NCBI RefSeq assembly: GCF_014692525.1
Contig: NZ_JACNYL010000004.1
Span: 62,001-126,000 of the forward strand
Length of the DNA stretch: 64,000 nt
DNA from: Sphingobacterium chuzhouense
GTDB taxonomy: Bacteria > Bacteroidota > Bacteroidia > Sphingobacteriales > Sphingobacteriaceae
Direction of reading: 5' to 3'
Under the pieces are notes generated by a model. That model saw only the letters and a list, made by a program, of their open reading frames with translations. It searched no databases and had not been told where the DNA came from. Below, piece by piece: positions 36,177 to 44,613 of the stretch; position 1 is the first letter of the stretch, and each line of letters begins with the position of its first letter. The position numbers and the translations under genes were made by a program.

Positions 36177-37107
36177 AATTCTTTTATCTCGTTTTCAACC
36201 GCTTAATCGTGTTTTGGTGCATGACGTTTTCAATACGGGGCAAAATGGTTGGATGGAAATCATGCCCAACTTTTGTGAAGCACCTGATTTTGAAGAAAGC
36301 CCTAGCATCATGGTGAAGCATCAATGGCCTCCCGTGATGTTGAGTACGGCAACCTTTCGCTATCCGGGCTCGCATGGATCGCTTTCTGGGCAATACAGCT
36401 TGAAAGTGTCTACAAGACCTGTTGCTAATCCTTATGACCAACCTCCTGCACCAGGTTCTTTGGGACATGCTATTAAGCGGCTTTCCTTTCATCATTTAAA
36501 AAGGAAATACCTGCAATTTGAAATGTGGTTTGCTTTTACCGCAGAACAGGATAAAGTAGATGGTACAGGAGAATTGCCTGGGCTTCACGAAGCATCGATA
36601 AGAGGGTTTGGCGCAGGTTGGGATCTTCAAGAAAGAGGAAACAGATATTTTGCAGGGGTTAGGTATCTTAACGCTGTAGACGGTACACTTCAAAAGAAAT
36701 GGCAGTTTATCTATCCTTCGTCAAAAGATGATAAAGATTGGGCTTATGGTACAGACGGTGATTGGTGTATCAAAGGAGTCGATCCTTTTTGGTTCGGCCG
36801 TAGGTATGCGGATGGCCGACATGATGGCTATAAAGATGTTGTCAACGGCTACCAGCCCTTGTGCTATAATGAAACGGATTGTAAGATAAATTGGCAATAC
36901 TTGCGATTATTGATCGATACCGAGAAAAGGGAATATGTGGAGATGCAATGCCAGGACAAAATATTTGATCTGCAACGACATCCGATCTATTGCGTATCTC
37001 CTTATGATCGGATTGATGGTCTGATGAATCCACTTGTATGGGTCGAAACTGATACACAGCGTCGCGTATTTCTTTTTGTCGATTCGGTGGTCATATCTCA
37101 AGAATAA
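36169..37107 (+). CDS. unrecognised 312-residue protein of the LacI-headed locus
   Basis: No signal peptide or membrane helix is seen. The protein is Trp- and Tyr-rich with a beta-rich look (MKHQWPP, GSLSGQYSLKVSTRP, FEMWFAFTAEQ, GADGRHDGYKD-type segments). I believe it resembles a domain-of-unknown-function family found next to sugar oxidoreductases (possibly DUF6772), but I cannot confirm that. Its start overlaps the symporter stop by 8 bases, which ties it to the operon. A cytosolic sugar-processing or binding role is a guess. Confidence 0.75.
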   Translation: MDRILLSRFQPLNRVLVHDVFNTGQNGWMEIMPNFCEAPDFEESPSIMVKHQWPPVMLSTATFRYPGSHGSLSGQYSLKVSTRPVANPYDQPPAPGSLGHAIKRLSFHHLKRKYLQFEMWFAFTAEQDKVDGTGELPGLHEASIRGFGAGWDLQERGNRYFAGVRYLNAVDGTLQKKWQFIYPSSKDDKDWAYGTDGDWCIKGVDPFWFGRRYADGRHDGYKDVVNGYQPLCYNETDCKINWQYLRLLIDTEKREYVEMQCQDKIFDLQRHPIYCVSPYDRIDGLMNPLVWVETDTQRRVFLFVDSVVISQE

Positions 37108-37132
37108 TATAATCGTTGAAACTTTAGTTTAC

Positions 37133-37468
37133 ATGAAACTATTTAATGCCTCGCATTTAGAGGTAAAGAAAGATCTTATACAAGATTTTGAGACTCATCC
37201 TTATGAAGTAGGTTGGGCAGATGAGTGTATTTTTTTTATTGCCGTTGAAAATGTAAGTGGAAGCAATTCCGTTTTGGCGGCTGCAGTTGAAATTTCACAT
37301 GACGGTGTGCATTGGGTCGCAGAAGGAACTATTTCGGAACCTATAATGACGAAAGGACTTCACTTTTTACGGGTCAAACATTTTGGAAATTGGCTTCGTT
37401 TGCACTGTCGTATCACTGGAAATAATCCAGTGTTCAGATTGAACATTCAAATCGCATTGAAAGGCTAA
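37133..37468 (+). CDS. small protein of unknown function
   Basis: A 111-residue protein with beta-sandwich-like features (LEVKKDLIQDFETHPYEVGW, AVEISHDGVHWVAEGT, HFGNWLRLHCRIT) and no signal. The ATG at 37133 follows the previous stop by 25 bases; earlier in-frame starts would overlap the 312-residue gene. It may be a small beta-sandwich binding protein. Its function is unknown. Confidence 0.65.
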   Translation: MKLFNASHLEVKKDLIQDFETHPYEVGWADECIFFIAVENVSGSNSVLAAAVEISHDGVHWVAEGTISEPIMTKGLHFLRVKHFGNWLRLHCRITGNNPVFRLNIQIALKG

Positions 37469-37544
37469 TTTACATCGACAGGTGTACTGGAAAAAGGTAT
37501 TAGGAAATTGTTATTTAAATAAAGAGTTTGAGTTTAGGTATAAT

Positions 37545-38891
37545 ATGAAAGAACAGACAACAGAAACAACGAAGGTTTCTCAAAAGGTAGAAAAAATAAC
37601 ACAAGTAAGGGAAATTCCTGTGATTGCAGATTATGACGTAGTAGTTTGTGGCGGAGGTCCTTCCGGATTTATCGCAGCTATTGCCGCAGCGAGGGGAGGT
37701 GCCAGCGTTGCGCTCGTCGAACGACATGGGTTTCTGGGGGGAATGGCTACTGCGAGCCTTGTTGCACCAATCAGTGTGTTCAACTATAACGACCGCCGAA
37801 TCATTGACGGCATTCCCTGGGAATTTATAGAACGCCTGATTGACATTGGTGGTGCACGGGAGGAAAAACCTATTGGTAATATTACCTTTTCTCCGGAAAA
37901 ATATAAACTTATCGCACAGCGTATGGTACTGGAAGCAGGAGTGTCCCTTTATTTTCATTCCTATCTCACGGGATGTAGAAAATCGGAAGACGGTCGTCTG
38001 ACACATATTATTATTGATAATAAGAATGGTGCGGAAGCAATTACCGCAAAATATTTTATTGATTGTACTGGCGATGCTGATCTTTCGTATCAAGCCGGCG
38101 TTCCTATGCAACCAATGAAATCTGAGCTCCAACCGGCGACGCTGATCTTTATGTTAGGAGGAGTTGATACAGATTCTCTTCCTATGATTCGTCATAGTCA
38201 ACAGGGGATAAACTATCATGACATAGACATGAGAAAGGCACTGGAAGAAATAAATAAACAGACTAAACTACCGAAATTTGGAGGGCCGTGGTACTGTGGT
38301 GTGTTAGATCGTGGTCTTGCATTGGTAAATATGACCCGAACCTATGCGAATATGGCAGATAATCGTCAGGCGACAAATACGGAATGTCTTCTACGGGAAG
38401 ATGTATTTACCTTTGTAGACCTACTGACAAAGAATGTACCGGCATTTAAAGATGCATATCTTGTTATGACTGCACCACAGGCCGGCACACGTGAAACCCG
38501 AAGAATTCAAGGTGTACACACGCTGACAGGAGAAGAATATATTGAAGCACGTGATTTTCCGGATGCCATCTCAAGAGGGTGCCATCCCGTTGATATACAT
38601 TCTTCTTCCTCTAATAATCAGCGATGTGAGTTTCTAAAAGATGCCGCATTTATACCCTATCGTTGCCTCATCGCTCAGAATTTCCCCAACCTTTTAGTAG
38701 GAGGTCGGGCATTCTCTGCTGATGGCATATCTTCTGCTTCGGTTCGTGTGCAGGCATCTGCAATGGGACTAGGACAAGCAGCTGGAGCAGCTGCGGCATT
38801 ATGTGTCCAGACAGGCACTGATGTTTTGGACGTGGACATTGCAGCACTTAGGAGTACTTTAATAAGATATGGAGCTAATCTTTCAAAATAG
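37545..38891 (+). CDS. FAD-dependent oxidoreductase
   Basis: A 448-residue flavoprotein of the FAD_oxidored (PF12831-like) type. The Rossmann motif is DYDVVVCGGGPSGFIAAIAA near the N-terminus, followed by LVERHGFLGGMATA and YFIDCTGDADLSYQAGVP; the C-terminal FAD cap reads GGRAFSADGISSASVRVQ. These proteins often lie in carbohydrate catabolic loci without a settled substrate. The ATG at 37545 is used; the frame opens earlier at 37482. Confidence 0.88.
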   Translation: MKEQTTETTKVSQKVEKITQVREIPVIADYDVVVCGGGPSGFIAAIAAARGGASVALVERHGFLGGMATASLVAPISVFNYNDRRIIDGIPWEFIERLIDIGGAREEKPIGNITFSPEKYKLIAQRMVLEAGVSLYFHSYLTGCRKSEDGRLTHIIIDNKNGAEAITAKYFIDCTGDADLSYQAGVPMQPMKSELQPATLIFMLGGVDTDSLPMIRHSQQGINYHDIDMRKALEEINKQTKLPKFGGPWYCGVLDRGLALVNMTRTYANMADNRQATNTECLLREDVFTFVDLLTKNVPAFKDAYLVMTAPQAGTRETRRIQGVHTLTGEEYIEARDFPDAISRGCHPVDIHSSSSNNQRCEFLKDAAFIPYRCLIAQNFPNLLVGGRAFSADGISSASVRVQASAMGLGQAAGAAAALCVQTGTDVLDVDIAALRSTLIRYGANLSK

Positions 38892-38934
38892 GTTTTTGTA
38901 AGTTTCAGTTAATTTAGAGTAATTTACATATTAC

Positions 38935-38942
38935 TACCTTTG
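38935..38942 (+). promoter_or_regulatory. -7 box of a promoter for the PfkB kinase
   Basis: TACCTTTG matches TAnnTTTG exactly 9 bases before the ATG at 38951, with TTTA 18 bases upstream as a weak -33 box (38913-38916). The kinase could thus have its own transcription besides read-through. Confidence 0.45.
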
Positions 38943-38950
38943 TAGCAGTC

Positions 38951-39835
38951 ATGAATATGAATTATCAAGTTGTTTGTTTTGGAGAAATCCTGTTTGATAT
39001 TGTAGATGGTGTTTCTAAACCAGGGGGCGCTCCTTTCAATGTTGCCTATCATTTAAAACAGGCTAGTGTAAGTAGTTTTTTAATCAGTAGCGTTGGCAAT
39101 GACGCGTATGGCGAAGATCTGTTGAATGTATTAAAGACATGGGGATTGGATACCAAAGGAATTGCAATTAGCGATTCCCATAAGACTGGTGAGGCAATTG
39201 TAAAAAAGGGAGAAGACGGCCAACCTGAATACGATCTCGTATATCCGGTTGCATGGGATTACATTCCTTGGAGGGAGGAGTATATACCTGTTATCGACAA
39301 TGGCAGTGCTTTTGTTTTCGGCTCGCTGTCTTCAAGGAATCCCGAATCTTATGATACGCTTAAAGAGTGTCTTAAATATTCGTCGTTAAATGTATTTGAC
39401 ATTAATATAAGACCACCTCATTTTGATCAACTCGTATTGGAATATTTGCTCGATAAAACGCATATTCTAAAGCTAAATGATACCGAGCTTACATTGCTTA
39501 GTCAATGGTACGGCAGCAAAGAAGGGGAGGAAAAAGTACGGGTTGCATCCATTAGGGAACGTTTTAATATCGATGAAGTGATTGTAACAAAAGGAGCGGA
39601 AGGAGCCAGCTATTACAGTAATGAAATTGAGCTGCATAGGGCAGCGATCAAAATAAAAGTAGCGGACACAATAGGTAGTGGAGATGCCTTTCTTGCTGGC
39701 TTTTTAAGTAAGCGGTTAGACAAATCGTCGACTATAGAAGAATCCTTTTTTGAAGGTATCCAAAAAGGAGCTTATGTGGCTTCCCAATATGGAGCATGTC
39801 CTTCATATAAAGAATATTCGGAAATACTACGATGA
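38951..39835 (+). CDS. PfkB-family carbohydrate kinase (fructokinase-like)
   Basis: A 294-residue sugar kinase with both PfkB signatures: GGAPFNVAYHL (about residues 25-35) and DTIGSGDAFLAGFL near the C-terminus with the catalytic Asp. The start VVCFGEILFDIVDG and the overall length agree with fructokinases. It could phosphorylate the ketose formed by the mannitol dehydrogenase-type enzyme at 23362. A bidirectional hairpin follows. Confidence 0.9.
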   Translation: MNMNYQVVCFGEILFDIVDGVSKPGGAPFNVAYHLKQASVSSFLISSVGNDAYGEDLLNVLKTWGLDTKGIAISDSHKTGEAIVKKGEDGQPEYDLVYPVAWDYIPWREEYIPVIDNGSAFVFGSLSSRNPESYDTLKECLKYSSLNVFDINIRPPHFDQLVLEYLLDKTHILKLNDTELTLLSQWYGSKEGEEKVRVASIRERFNIDEVIVTKGAEGASYYSNEIELHRAAIKIKVADTIGSGDAFLAGFLSKRLDKSSTIEESFFEGIQKGAYVASQYGACPSYKEYSEILR

Positions 39836-39888
39836 GGGACTGTTCCTGAAAGGCGATTAAGAATGCAGGGATAACAACCTTGAAATAA

Positions 39889-39915
39889 AAAAGCGACTCT
39901 TTTGAAGTCGCTTTT
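39889..39915. terminator. bidirectional terminator after the PfkB kinase
   Basis: A perfect 10-bp stem AAAAGCGACT / AGTCGCTTTT with a 7-base loop. T-rich sequence follows more strongly on the minus strand (ATTTCA side), so it may also end transcripts from the decayed minus-strand sulfatase tail next door. Confidence 0.85.
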
Positions 39916-40008
39916 CCCATGACAATTTTGTCTGATAAGACGCCATATTCGGTGATGAGATTAATCTTCTGTGCAAAGGTTTCGTAACTAAGGCGCATAG
40001 GACTCGGT

Positions 40009-40098
40009 TCATACAGGACGGCTAACAGCCACGCCCGCTAATTCCAAAAATGTTGGGGCTAGATCCACATTCATCACGATACCGTCGGAATTTCCACT
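40009..40098 (-). pseudogene. remnant of a sulfatase C-terminal region
   Basis: On the minus strand a short open segment reads GNSDGIVMNVDLAPTFLEL followed by AGV, which matches the conserved VxNVDxAPTxLxLAG block of type I arylsulfatases; it stops at 40009. Neither the N-terminal catalytic C/SxPxR region nor the C-terminal part is present. It is a fragment of a lost sulfatase gene. Confidence 0.5.
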
Positions 40099-40673
40099 CA
40101 GCCAACGCCTTACCTGATATATTTGTTTCGTTGAAATACGTGTTTTCCATTCATTTTTTCTACGTAACATGGGTTCAACGACAAAGTACTTTGTGACAAT
40201 GCACAGGTGTTTCTTTTTTTCTCGCTTTTACAAAAACAGCAATCAAGATCATTTTTTGACATTGTTCCGCAAGAAAAAGCTAGACAAATGTCGATTTTTG
40301 ACAAATTCAAGATACTTAAAGGTAAATTCATACGATTTGGGAACAAGAGTCGGGCAAGAGACACCTGATGTCCTGTAAGCTATTCTGACGTGCTAAGTTC
40401 GATGAGGTTAATACATTGTTATTATTTTAAATAAAATGTTATTAAAAGTAAAATTTTGTTACGTTTAGAGCATGTTACGTAGCATGAAAACAAATGCATT
40501 CGTGTAAAAGTATGTGTATCTGTGGTTATATATCAAGGACAAGGACTTTGGAGTTTAGTGCCTGCAATTTGTCATCATGTTACAATTGTTTATCATAGAG
40601 TTAGGAGTTTCCGGGATAAAATCATAGCGGTTTATTTTCTTTTTACAGAACTAAGATTGGCATTTATATAGTA

Positions 40674-40695
40674 AAATCCCCAAAATAGGGGATTT
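40674..40695. promoter_or_regulatory. palindrome AAATCCCC-AAAATA-GGGGATTT
   Basis: A perfect 8-bp inverted repeat with a 6-base A-rich spacer, about 180 bases upstream of the broken TPR kinase. It could be a regulator binding site of the lost LuxR-type partner, or a hairpin without a T tract. Confidence 0.4.
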
Positions 40696-40853
40696 ATTCC
40701 TATTGTTTCATTACCGTACTTAGGTCATTAATGCAGGCGAAGAAATACAGCCAACCGCAACAGAAATAGCGGAACGGGTAGATGTTATAAAACGACGTCG
40801 AAAACGGTTTATTGACTTTAGTAGTTAGATGTAATTTTTTACGACAATTTAGA

Positions 40854-40861
40854 TATTTTTG
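40854..40861 (+). promoter_or_regulatory. -7 box before the broken kinase
   Basis: TATTTTTG agrees with TAnnTTTG and lies 26 bases before the ATG at 40888. No TTTG lies at the expected upstream distance. Confidence 0.3.
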
Positions 40862-40887
40862 TGTGTACACCCTATTTTAGATTTCAC

Positions 40888-42386
40888 ATGGCACATTGTT
40901 TTTCCTTCGCTTCTTTCCCCAAGTTGCCAAAAACGGCAATATTATTTTTATTCGTGACTTACTTCATTTCCAATACCCTGTATGCGCAAAAGGCTAAACA
41001 GGATTCTCTGGAACAGGTATTGGACAAAAGGAATCTATCCACAGGAGAAAGGATACTTACACTTTCACGCCTAGCGACTCATCATTATTTTAACGATAAA
41101 AGGGAAGAAAGCAACAAATTATTAGACGAAGCCTCTCAATTAGCGGAGGCCATGGAAGACAAGCAGTATTTGGCTCGTATACTGGCCATACAGGCCATGC
41201 ATTTATGTATACAAGGAGACTCGACGGCGAGCACTATGCTGCAGTCGGCGTTGGATAACCTCGACGAAAATGCAGATCCCGGTACGAAAGGCTATATATG
41301 GTATGCCAAAGGCTGGATGGAGTCGCGCAATGAACGCCGAACAGAAGCCGTCGCGAGCTTCATTGAAGCACTCCGACACTATGACGGGAGTTCCAATATA
41401 AATGACCTAAGAGTTATATCCAGTATTTATATCGAATTGTACAGTATCTATGGGCATTGGAAAGATCTGGACAATATGGAGAAATACGCACGACTGGCAT
41501 TGGATAATGCCCGACAATCCGGCAATCCAGATGGGTTATCATCTGCACTATATTCTCTTGGCTATACCTTCGAGGATCGTTTTCGGGGAAACAACGCCCA
41601 GGAAGAATTCCGTGACTCTGCAGAATATTACTATAAACAATCCGTATCAACCTTTTTGGAACATGAGGATCATATGACAAGCCGGAACCAGCTATCGTTT
41701 AATGCGTTGGGTCTGGCTAATCTCTACTCGGAGTTTTATCCGCTGAGTTATAATGATACCGCCCAACGTTATCTAGACATCGCTTTGAAAGAAGGGTTAA
41801 AAACCGAACACTATACTGTGGTAACCGGCGTATACGGTATTTTAAATGAATATACGCAGCGGGAAAACCGTTGGGATGATGCAGAGCATTACCTCAACCA
41901 AGCAGTCGCTTATCAGGAAAAGAATCCATTACCGGAACTGGAAACGAAAATACGGTTAATGGAGGCTTTAGCCATCGTGGCAGAGAAAAAGGGAGACTAT
42001 GGGGCGGCACTCGAATACTACAAGCAGTACTTAACTTATTATCAACAACGCTTCGATAATGGAAAAAATGGCATTAGGAAAGGAATTGGAAGTAAAATAT
42101 AAAACGGAACTCAACGAGCAAAAACTGGTGATGTTAGAAGAACAGGTGGCACATCGAAAAAAACTTAACCTCATTTATATCCTGCTTTCGGCGACTATTT
42201 TCATCGCATTGGTATTCTTATTTTTAGCATATCGACAACGTTCCAAAACCTTAAAACAGCATCAGCTCCTGCACGAAATGGAACTGGACAATATCCGTCA
42301 AGAACACAAAATTTCTTTGCTCTCCGCCATGATAGATGGACAGGAAAACGAGCGTGCACGTATTGCCCGTGATCTACATGATGGGT
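40888..42386 (+). pseudogene. TPR-containing sensor histidine kinase, frameshifted and truncated
   Basis: The first frame encodes a signal segment (FLFVTYFISNTLYAQ) and TPR helices to about 42057; the second frame, overlapping in the region ATAATGGAAAAAATGG, continues with a transmembrane helix (LIYILLSATIFIALVFLFL) and the HisKA_3 start QENERARIARDLHDG. A single extra base near 42060 restores continuity, so this is a frameshift. After DLHDG at about 42385 the expected dimerisation/ATPase part is gone and unrelated sequence begins. Such kinases normally pair with a LuxR regulator, which is absent. Confidence 0.75.
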
Positions 42387-42524
42387 GCAGAGCCGAGTTT
42401 GACCGCCAAAGCTGAAAGCTGGCGAAAAGAGAAAGTACCGATACCAGCACAAGGATTGGTCCCGTAATGATATACGGTCGCTGTCGCCCTGTAATGCGAT
42501 GCTCTACGGTCATCCTTGTTTTCT
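42387..42524. other. junction sequence between broken kinase and arsenic genes
   Basis: About 140 bases joining two unrelated gene fragments. Weak open frames on both strands (minus-strand TVEHRITGRQRPYIIT; plus-strand AESWRKEKVPIPAQG) look like scraps of coding DNA, but I cannot assign them. Confidence 0.4.
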
Positions 42525-42854
42525 GTGGCATTTCACTTTTCTGTTTTCAAAATTTCGGAAACGGACAACCCTGTTTATGCTATTAAGTACAGCGAAAATG
42601 CTTTACCTGTAATCGGTTTCTCAAAGAAATACGATAGTCCTTTCAATCCTGTATCAGCGTTCACAGCCATTATGACCTGTTCGCAGGCAGACGGTGGCTG
42701 TCCTTTTATCGCAGGTGCAGAAAAACGAATACCCATCACATTTGAAGATCCGAAGATTTCAGACGGAACAGCAGAGCAGACACAGGTTTATGCAGAAAGA
42801 AGTTTGCAGATAGCTACCGAAATGTTCTATGTTTTTTCAATGATTAACAAATAA
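42525..42854 (+). pseudogene. arsenate reductase-type low-molecular-weight phosphatase, N-terminus missing
   Basis: The frame from about 42525 reads FKISETDNPVYAIKYSE, FSKKYDSPFNPVSAF, MTCSQADGGCPFIAGAEKR and QIATEMFYVF, which is the C-terminal half of the Bacteroidota LMW-PTP/arsenate reductase-like protein usually encoded beside Acr3. The N-terminal P-loop Cys region (CxxNxxRS) is absent; the frame begins in junction DNA. The remaining part is intact and ends normally. Confidence 0.65.
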
Positions 42855-42857
42855 CCG

Positions 42858-42966
42858 ATGCGACCAAAATTAAAATTCCTTGACCGTTATCTTACCTTTT
42901 GGATATTCCTTGCTATGGCATTGGGTGTAGGATAGGGCTATATGTCTATATATTGTCACTTAAAGA
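42858..42966 (+). pseudogene. Acr3/ArsB arsenite exporter, N-terminal stub
   Basis: Directly after the phosphatase remnant, MRPKLKFLDRYLTFWIFLAM then ALGVG matches the start of Acr3 arsenite permeases, followed immediately by an in-frame TAG and then unrelated frame. The expected next residues (GYFFP-type) are not seen. The remaining transporter, about 320 residues, is missing. The two stubs keep the usual order of an ars operon. Confidence 0.6.
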
Positions 42967-43074
42967 GTTTCAAAAAGATGGAATAAACTCCATACCGAAA
43001 AACTAAATATCAGCACTATATTGTCCAGTTATTGGTAATCTGCTTTCTGATCTAATCATAACATAAGTACCTGT

Positions 43075-43236
43075 CTATTGCGAAATAAAGAAAACAATCA
43101 AAAACGTAAGAACTAATGCCACAAGGCACATGGCGGCCAGTCCAAATGTCTCGTGCAGCCCTAATAAATAAAGTATTCCGGCAATTCCACCTAAGACCAA
43201 TGTAAATATCAAAGCTGTATTTGGCCTCTTCTTCAT
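43075..43236 (-). CDS. small two-helix membrane protein, function unknown
   Basis: A 53-residue protein starting MKKRPNTALIF with two hydrophobic helices (about 8-27 and 32-51). The ATG at 43236 avoids the longer frame to 43362. It is divergent from nhaA. Possibly a small stress or transport-associated protein; no family recognised. Confidence 0.6.
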   Translation of the reverse strand: MKKRPNTALIFTLVLGGIAGILYLLGLHETFGLAAMCLVALVLTFLIVFFISQ

Positions 43237-43397
43237 AACAGTAGTTTTAAATATCAACAATTTATAAAATTCTACTAATTTAATATTTTCAATATAAAGG
43301 TCACGGCTATTTGAGCGAAAATTGATGTAAACACTTGGCAACACGACGGTTTTGGCAATCATATCCGATTTTCCTTTTCTAATCTATTTGGTTATAT

Positions 43398-43405
43398 TAT
43401 CTTTG
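43398..43405 (+). promoter_or_regulatory. -7 box of the nhaA promoter
   Basis: TATCTTTG matches TAnnTTTG, with TTTT 19 bases upstream (43375-43378) as a degenerate -33 box, and lies 28 bases before the ATG at 43434. It would drive the nhaA-symporter pair. Confidence 0.5.
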
Positions 43406-43433
43406 AAACTTGTCACCTTTTACGGAACTAGTT

Positions 43434-44612
43434 ATGCTGAAAATCCTTAAAAATTTTACTGATTCACCGACAAGCGGAGGAATAATCCTGTTTATATGTG
43501 TGCTTATTTCTTTGACTATTGCCAACTCTCCGCTCGGTGACGCATTTGAAAATATACTGAACACACAGCTGGGGTTTGAAACAGCTTCGGTACATTTACG
43601 ATATACGACCGCGCTCTGGATAAACGATGGCCTGATGGCTATTTTCTTTCTTCTGGTCGGACTGGAGATAAAAAGAGAGTTGGTGAGTGGGGAACTGTCA
43701 ACTCCCAGACAGGCCCTTCTCCCGATATTTTGTGCCTTCGGCGGAGCCATCGTACCCGCTGGTATATACTTCGCGGTCAATCAAGGGACGGAAACCGTTA
43801 GTGGCTGGGGAATCCCTATGGCAACGGATATCGCCTTTGCTTTGGCAGTGATTGCCATGCTCGGCAAACGAGTACCCGCTTCATTAAAAGTGTTTTTAGC
43901 GGCGCTGGCTATTGTGGACGATCTCATCGCCATTCTGGTTATTGCTATTTTCTATTCCGCCGAACTGCATACTATATATCTTGGCTATGCTGCGGCTATA
44001 TTGGCCCTGCTCTTCATTTTTAATAGGTTGGGTGTCCAGTCGTTAATCTTTTACCTCATTCCCGGCCTTTTTATCTGGTATTTTGTCCACCATTCGGGCA
44101 TCCACGCGACCATAGCCGGCGTGCTGACCGCCATGACCATCCCATTGGCTACCAAAGGACAGAAAGAACCGCCTTTGTTGAAACTGGAACATGCCCTTAC
44201 CACGCCCGTAAACTTTTTGATCGTTCCCCTGTTTGCTTTAGCTAACACAGCCATCCGTTTTGAGGAGGGTATGCTGGAAGGACTGGTCTCCCCCTTGGGG
44301 GTAGGGATTATTGTCGGGCTTATGCTGGGTAAACCTGTCGGTGTTTATCTGATGACCAAACTGGCAATTCTGTTGCGTATAGGTTCTATGCCACAAGGGG
44401 CATCCTGGGTACAGATTATCGGCGTAGGTCTTTTGGCGGGTATCGGTTTTACAATGTCCATATTTATTGCCCTGCTGTCCTTTTCGGACAACCTGCTTAT
44501 CGCCGAGGCAAAATTCTCCATATTGGTCGCCTCGCTTCTTTCGGGCGTGACGGGATATATCCTGTTAAATCGCGTGGCAACGCCATCGAACGATAACGAA
44601 AAAAAGACGTAG
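43434..44612 (+). CDS. nhaA: NhaA Na+/H+ antiporter
   Basis: A 392-residue exporter of Na+ (and Li+) in exchange for H+. Key parts: ATDIAFALAVIAMLGKRVPASLK with the conserved Asp, then AALAIVDDL with the adjacent Asp pair needed for ion binding, IHATIAGVLTAM and GIGFTMSIFIALLSF. The ATG at 43434 is used; a TTG at 43410 would lie within the promoter. It precedes the second DAACS symporter by 1 base. Confidence 0.95.
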   Translation: MLKILKNFTDSPTSGGIILFICVLISLTIANSPLGDAFENILNTQLGFETASVHLRYTTALWINDGLMAIFFLLVGLEIKRELVSGELSTPRQALLPIFCAFGGAIVPAGIYFAVNQGTETVSGWGIPMATDIAFALAVIAMLGKRVPASLKVFLAALAIVDDLIAILVIAIFYSAELHTIYLGYAAAILALLFIFNRLGVQSLIFYLIPGLFIWYFVHHSGIHATIAGVLTAMTIPLATKGQKEPPLLKLEHALTTPVNFLIVPLFALANTAIRFEEGMLEGLVSPLGVGIIVGLMLGKPVGVYLMTKLAILLRIGSMPQGASWVQIIGVGLLAGIGFTMSIFIALLSFSDNLLIAEAKFSILVASLLSGVTGYILLNRVATPSNDNEKKT

Positions 44613-44613
44613 G

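Larger units (their letters stand above)
39836..40860. other. gene-poor interval, partly decayed
   Basis: About 1 kb without an intact gene between the PfkB kinase and the broken histidine kinase. It holds the terminator at 39889, a sulfatase-tail remnant (40009-40098), long A+T-rich stretches, the palindrome at 40674 and, just before the kinase, a promoter -7 box at 40854. A short frame 40730-40830 (NAGEEIQPTATEIAERV) is too brief to name. Confidence 0.6.

Noticed and set aside
37515..38132. 205-residue minus-strand frame
   Set aside because: It is antisense to the FAD oxidoreductase Rossmann domain and reads as Cys/Phe/Ile-rich noise.
42387..42966. att-site repeat of the tRNA-Glu 3' end at the left edge of the accessory block
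   Set aside because: No copy of the tRNA T-arm/acceptor end was found around the junction by eye, so a formal island boundary is not claimed.
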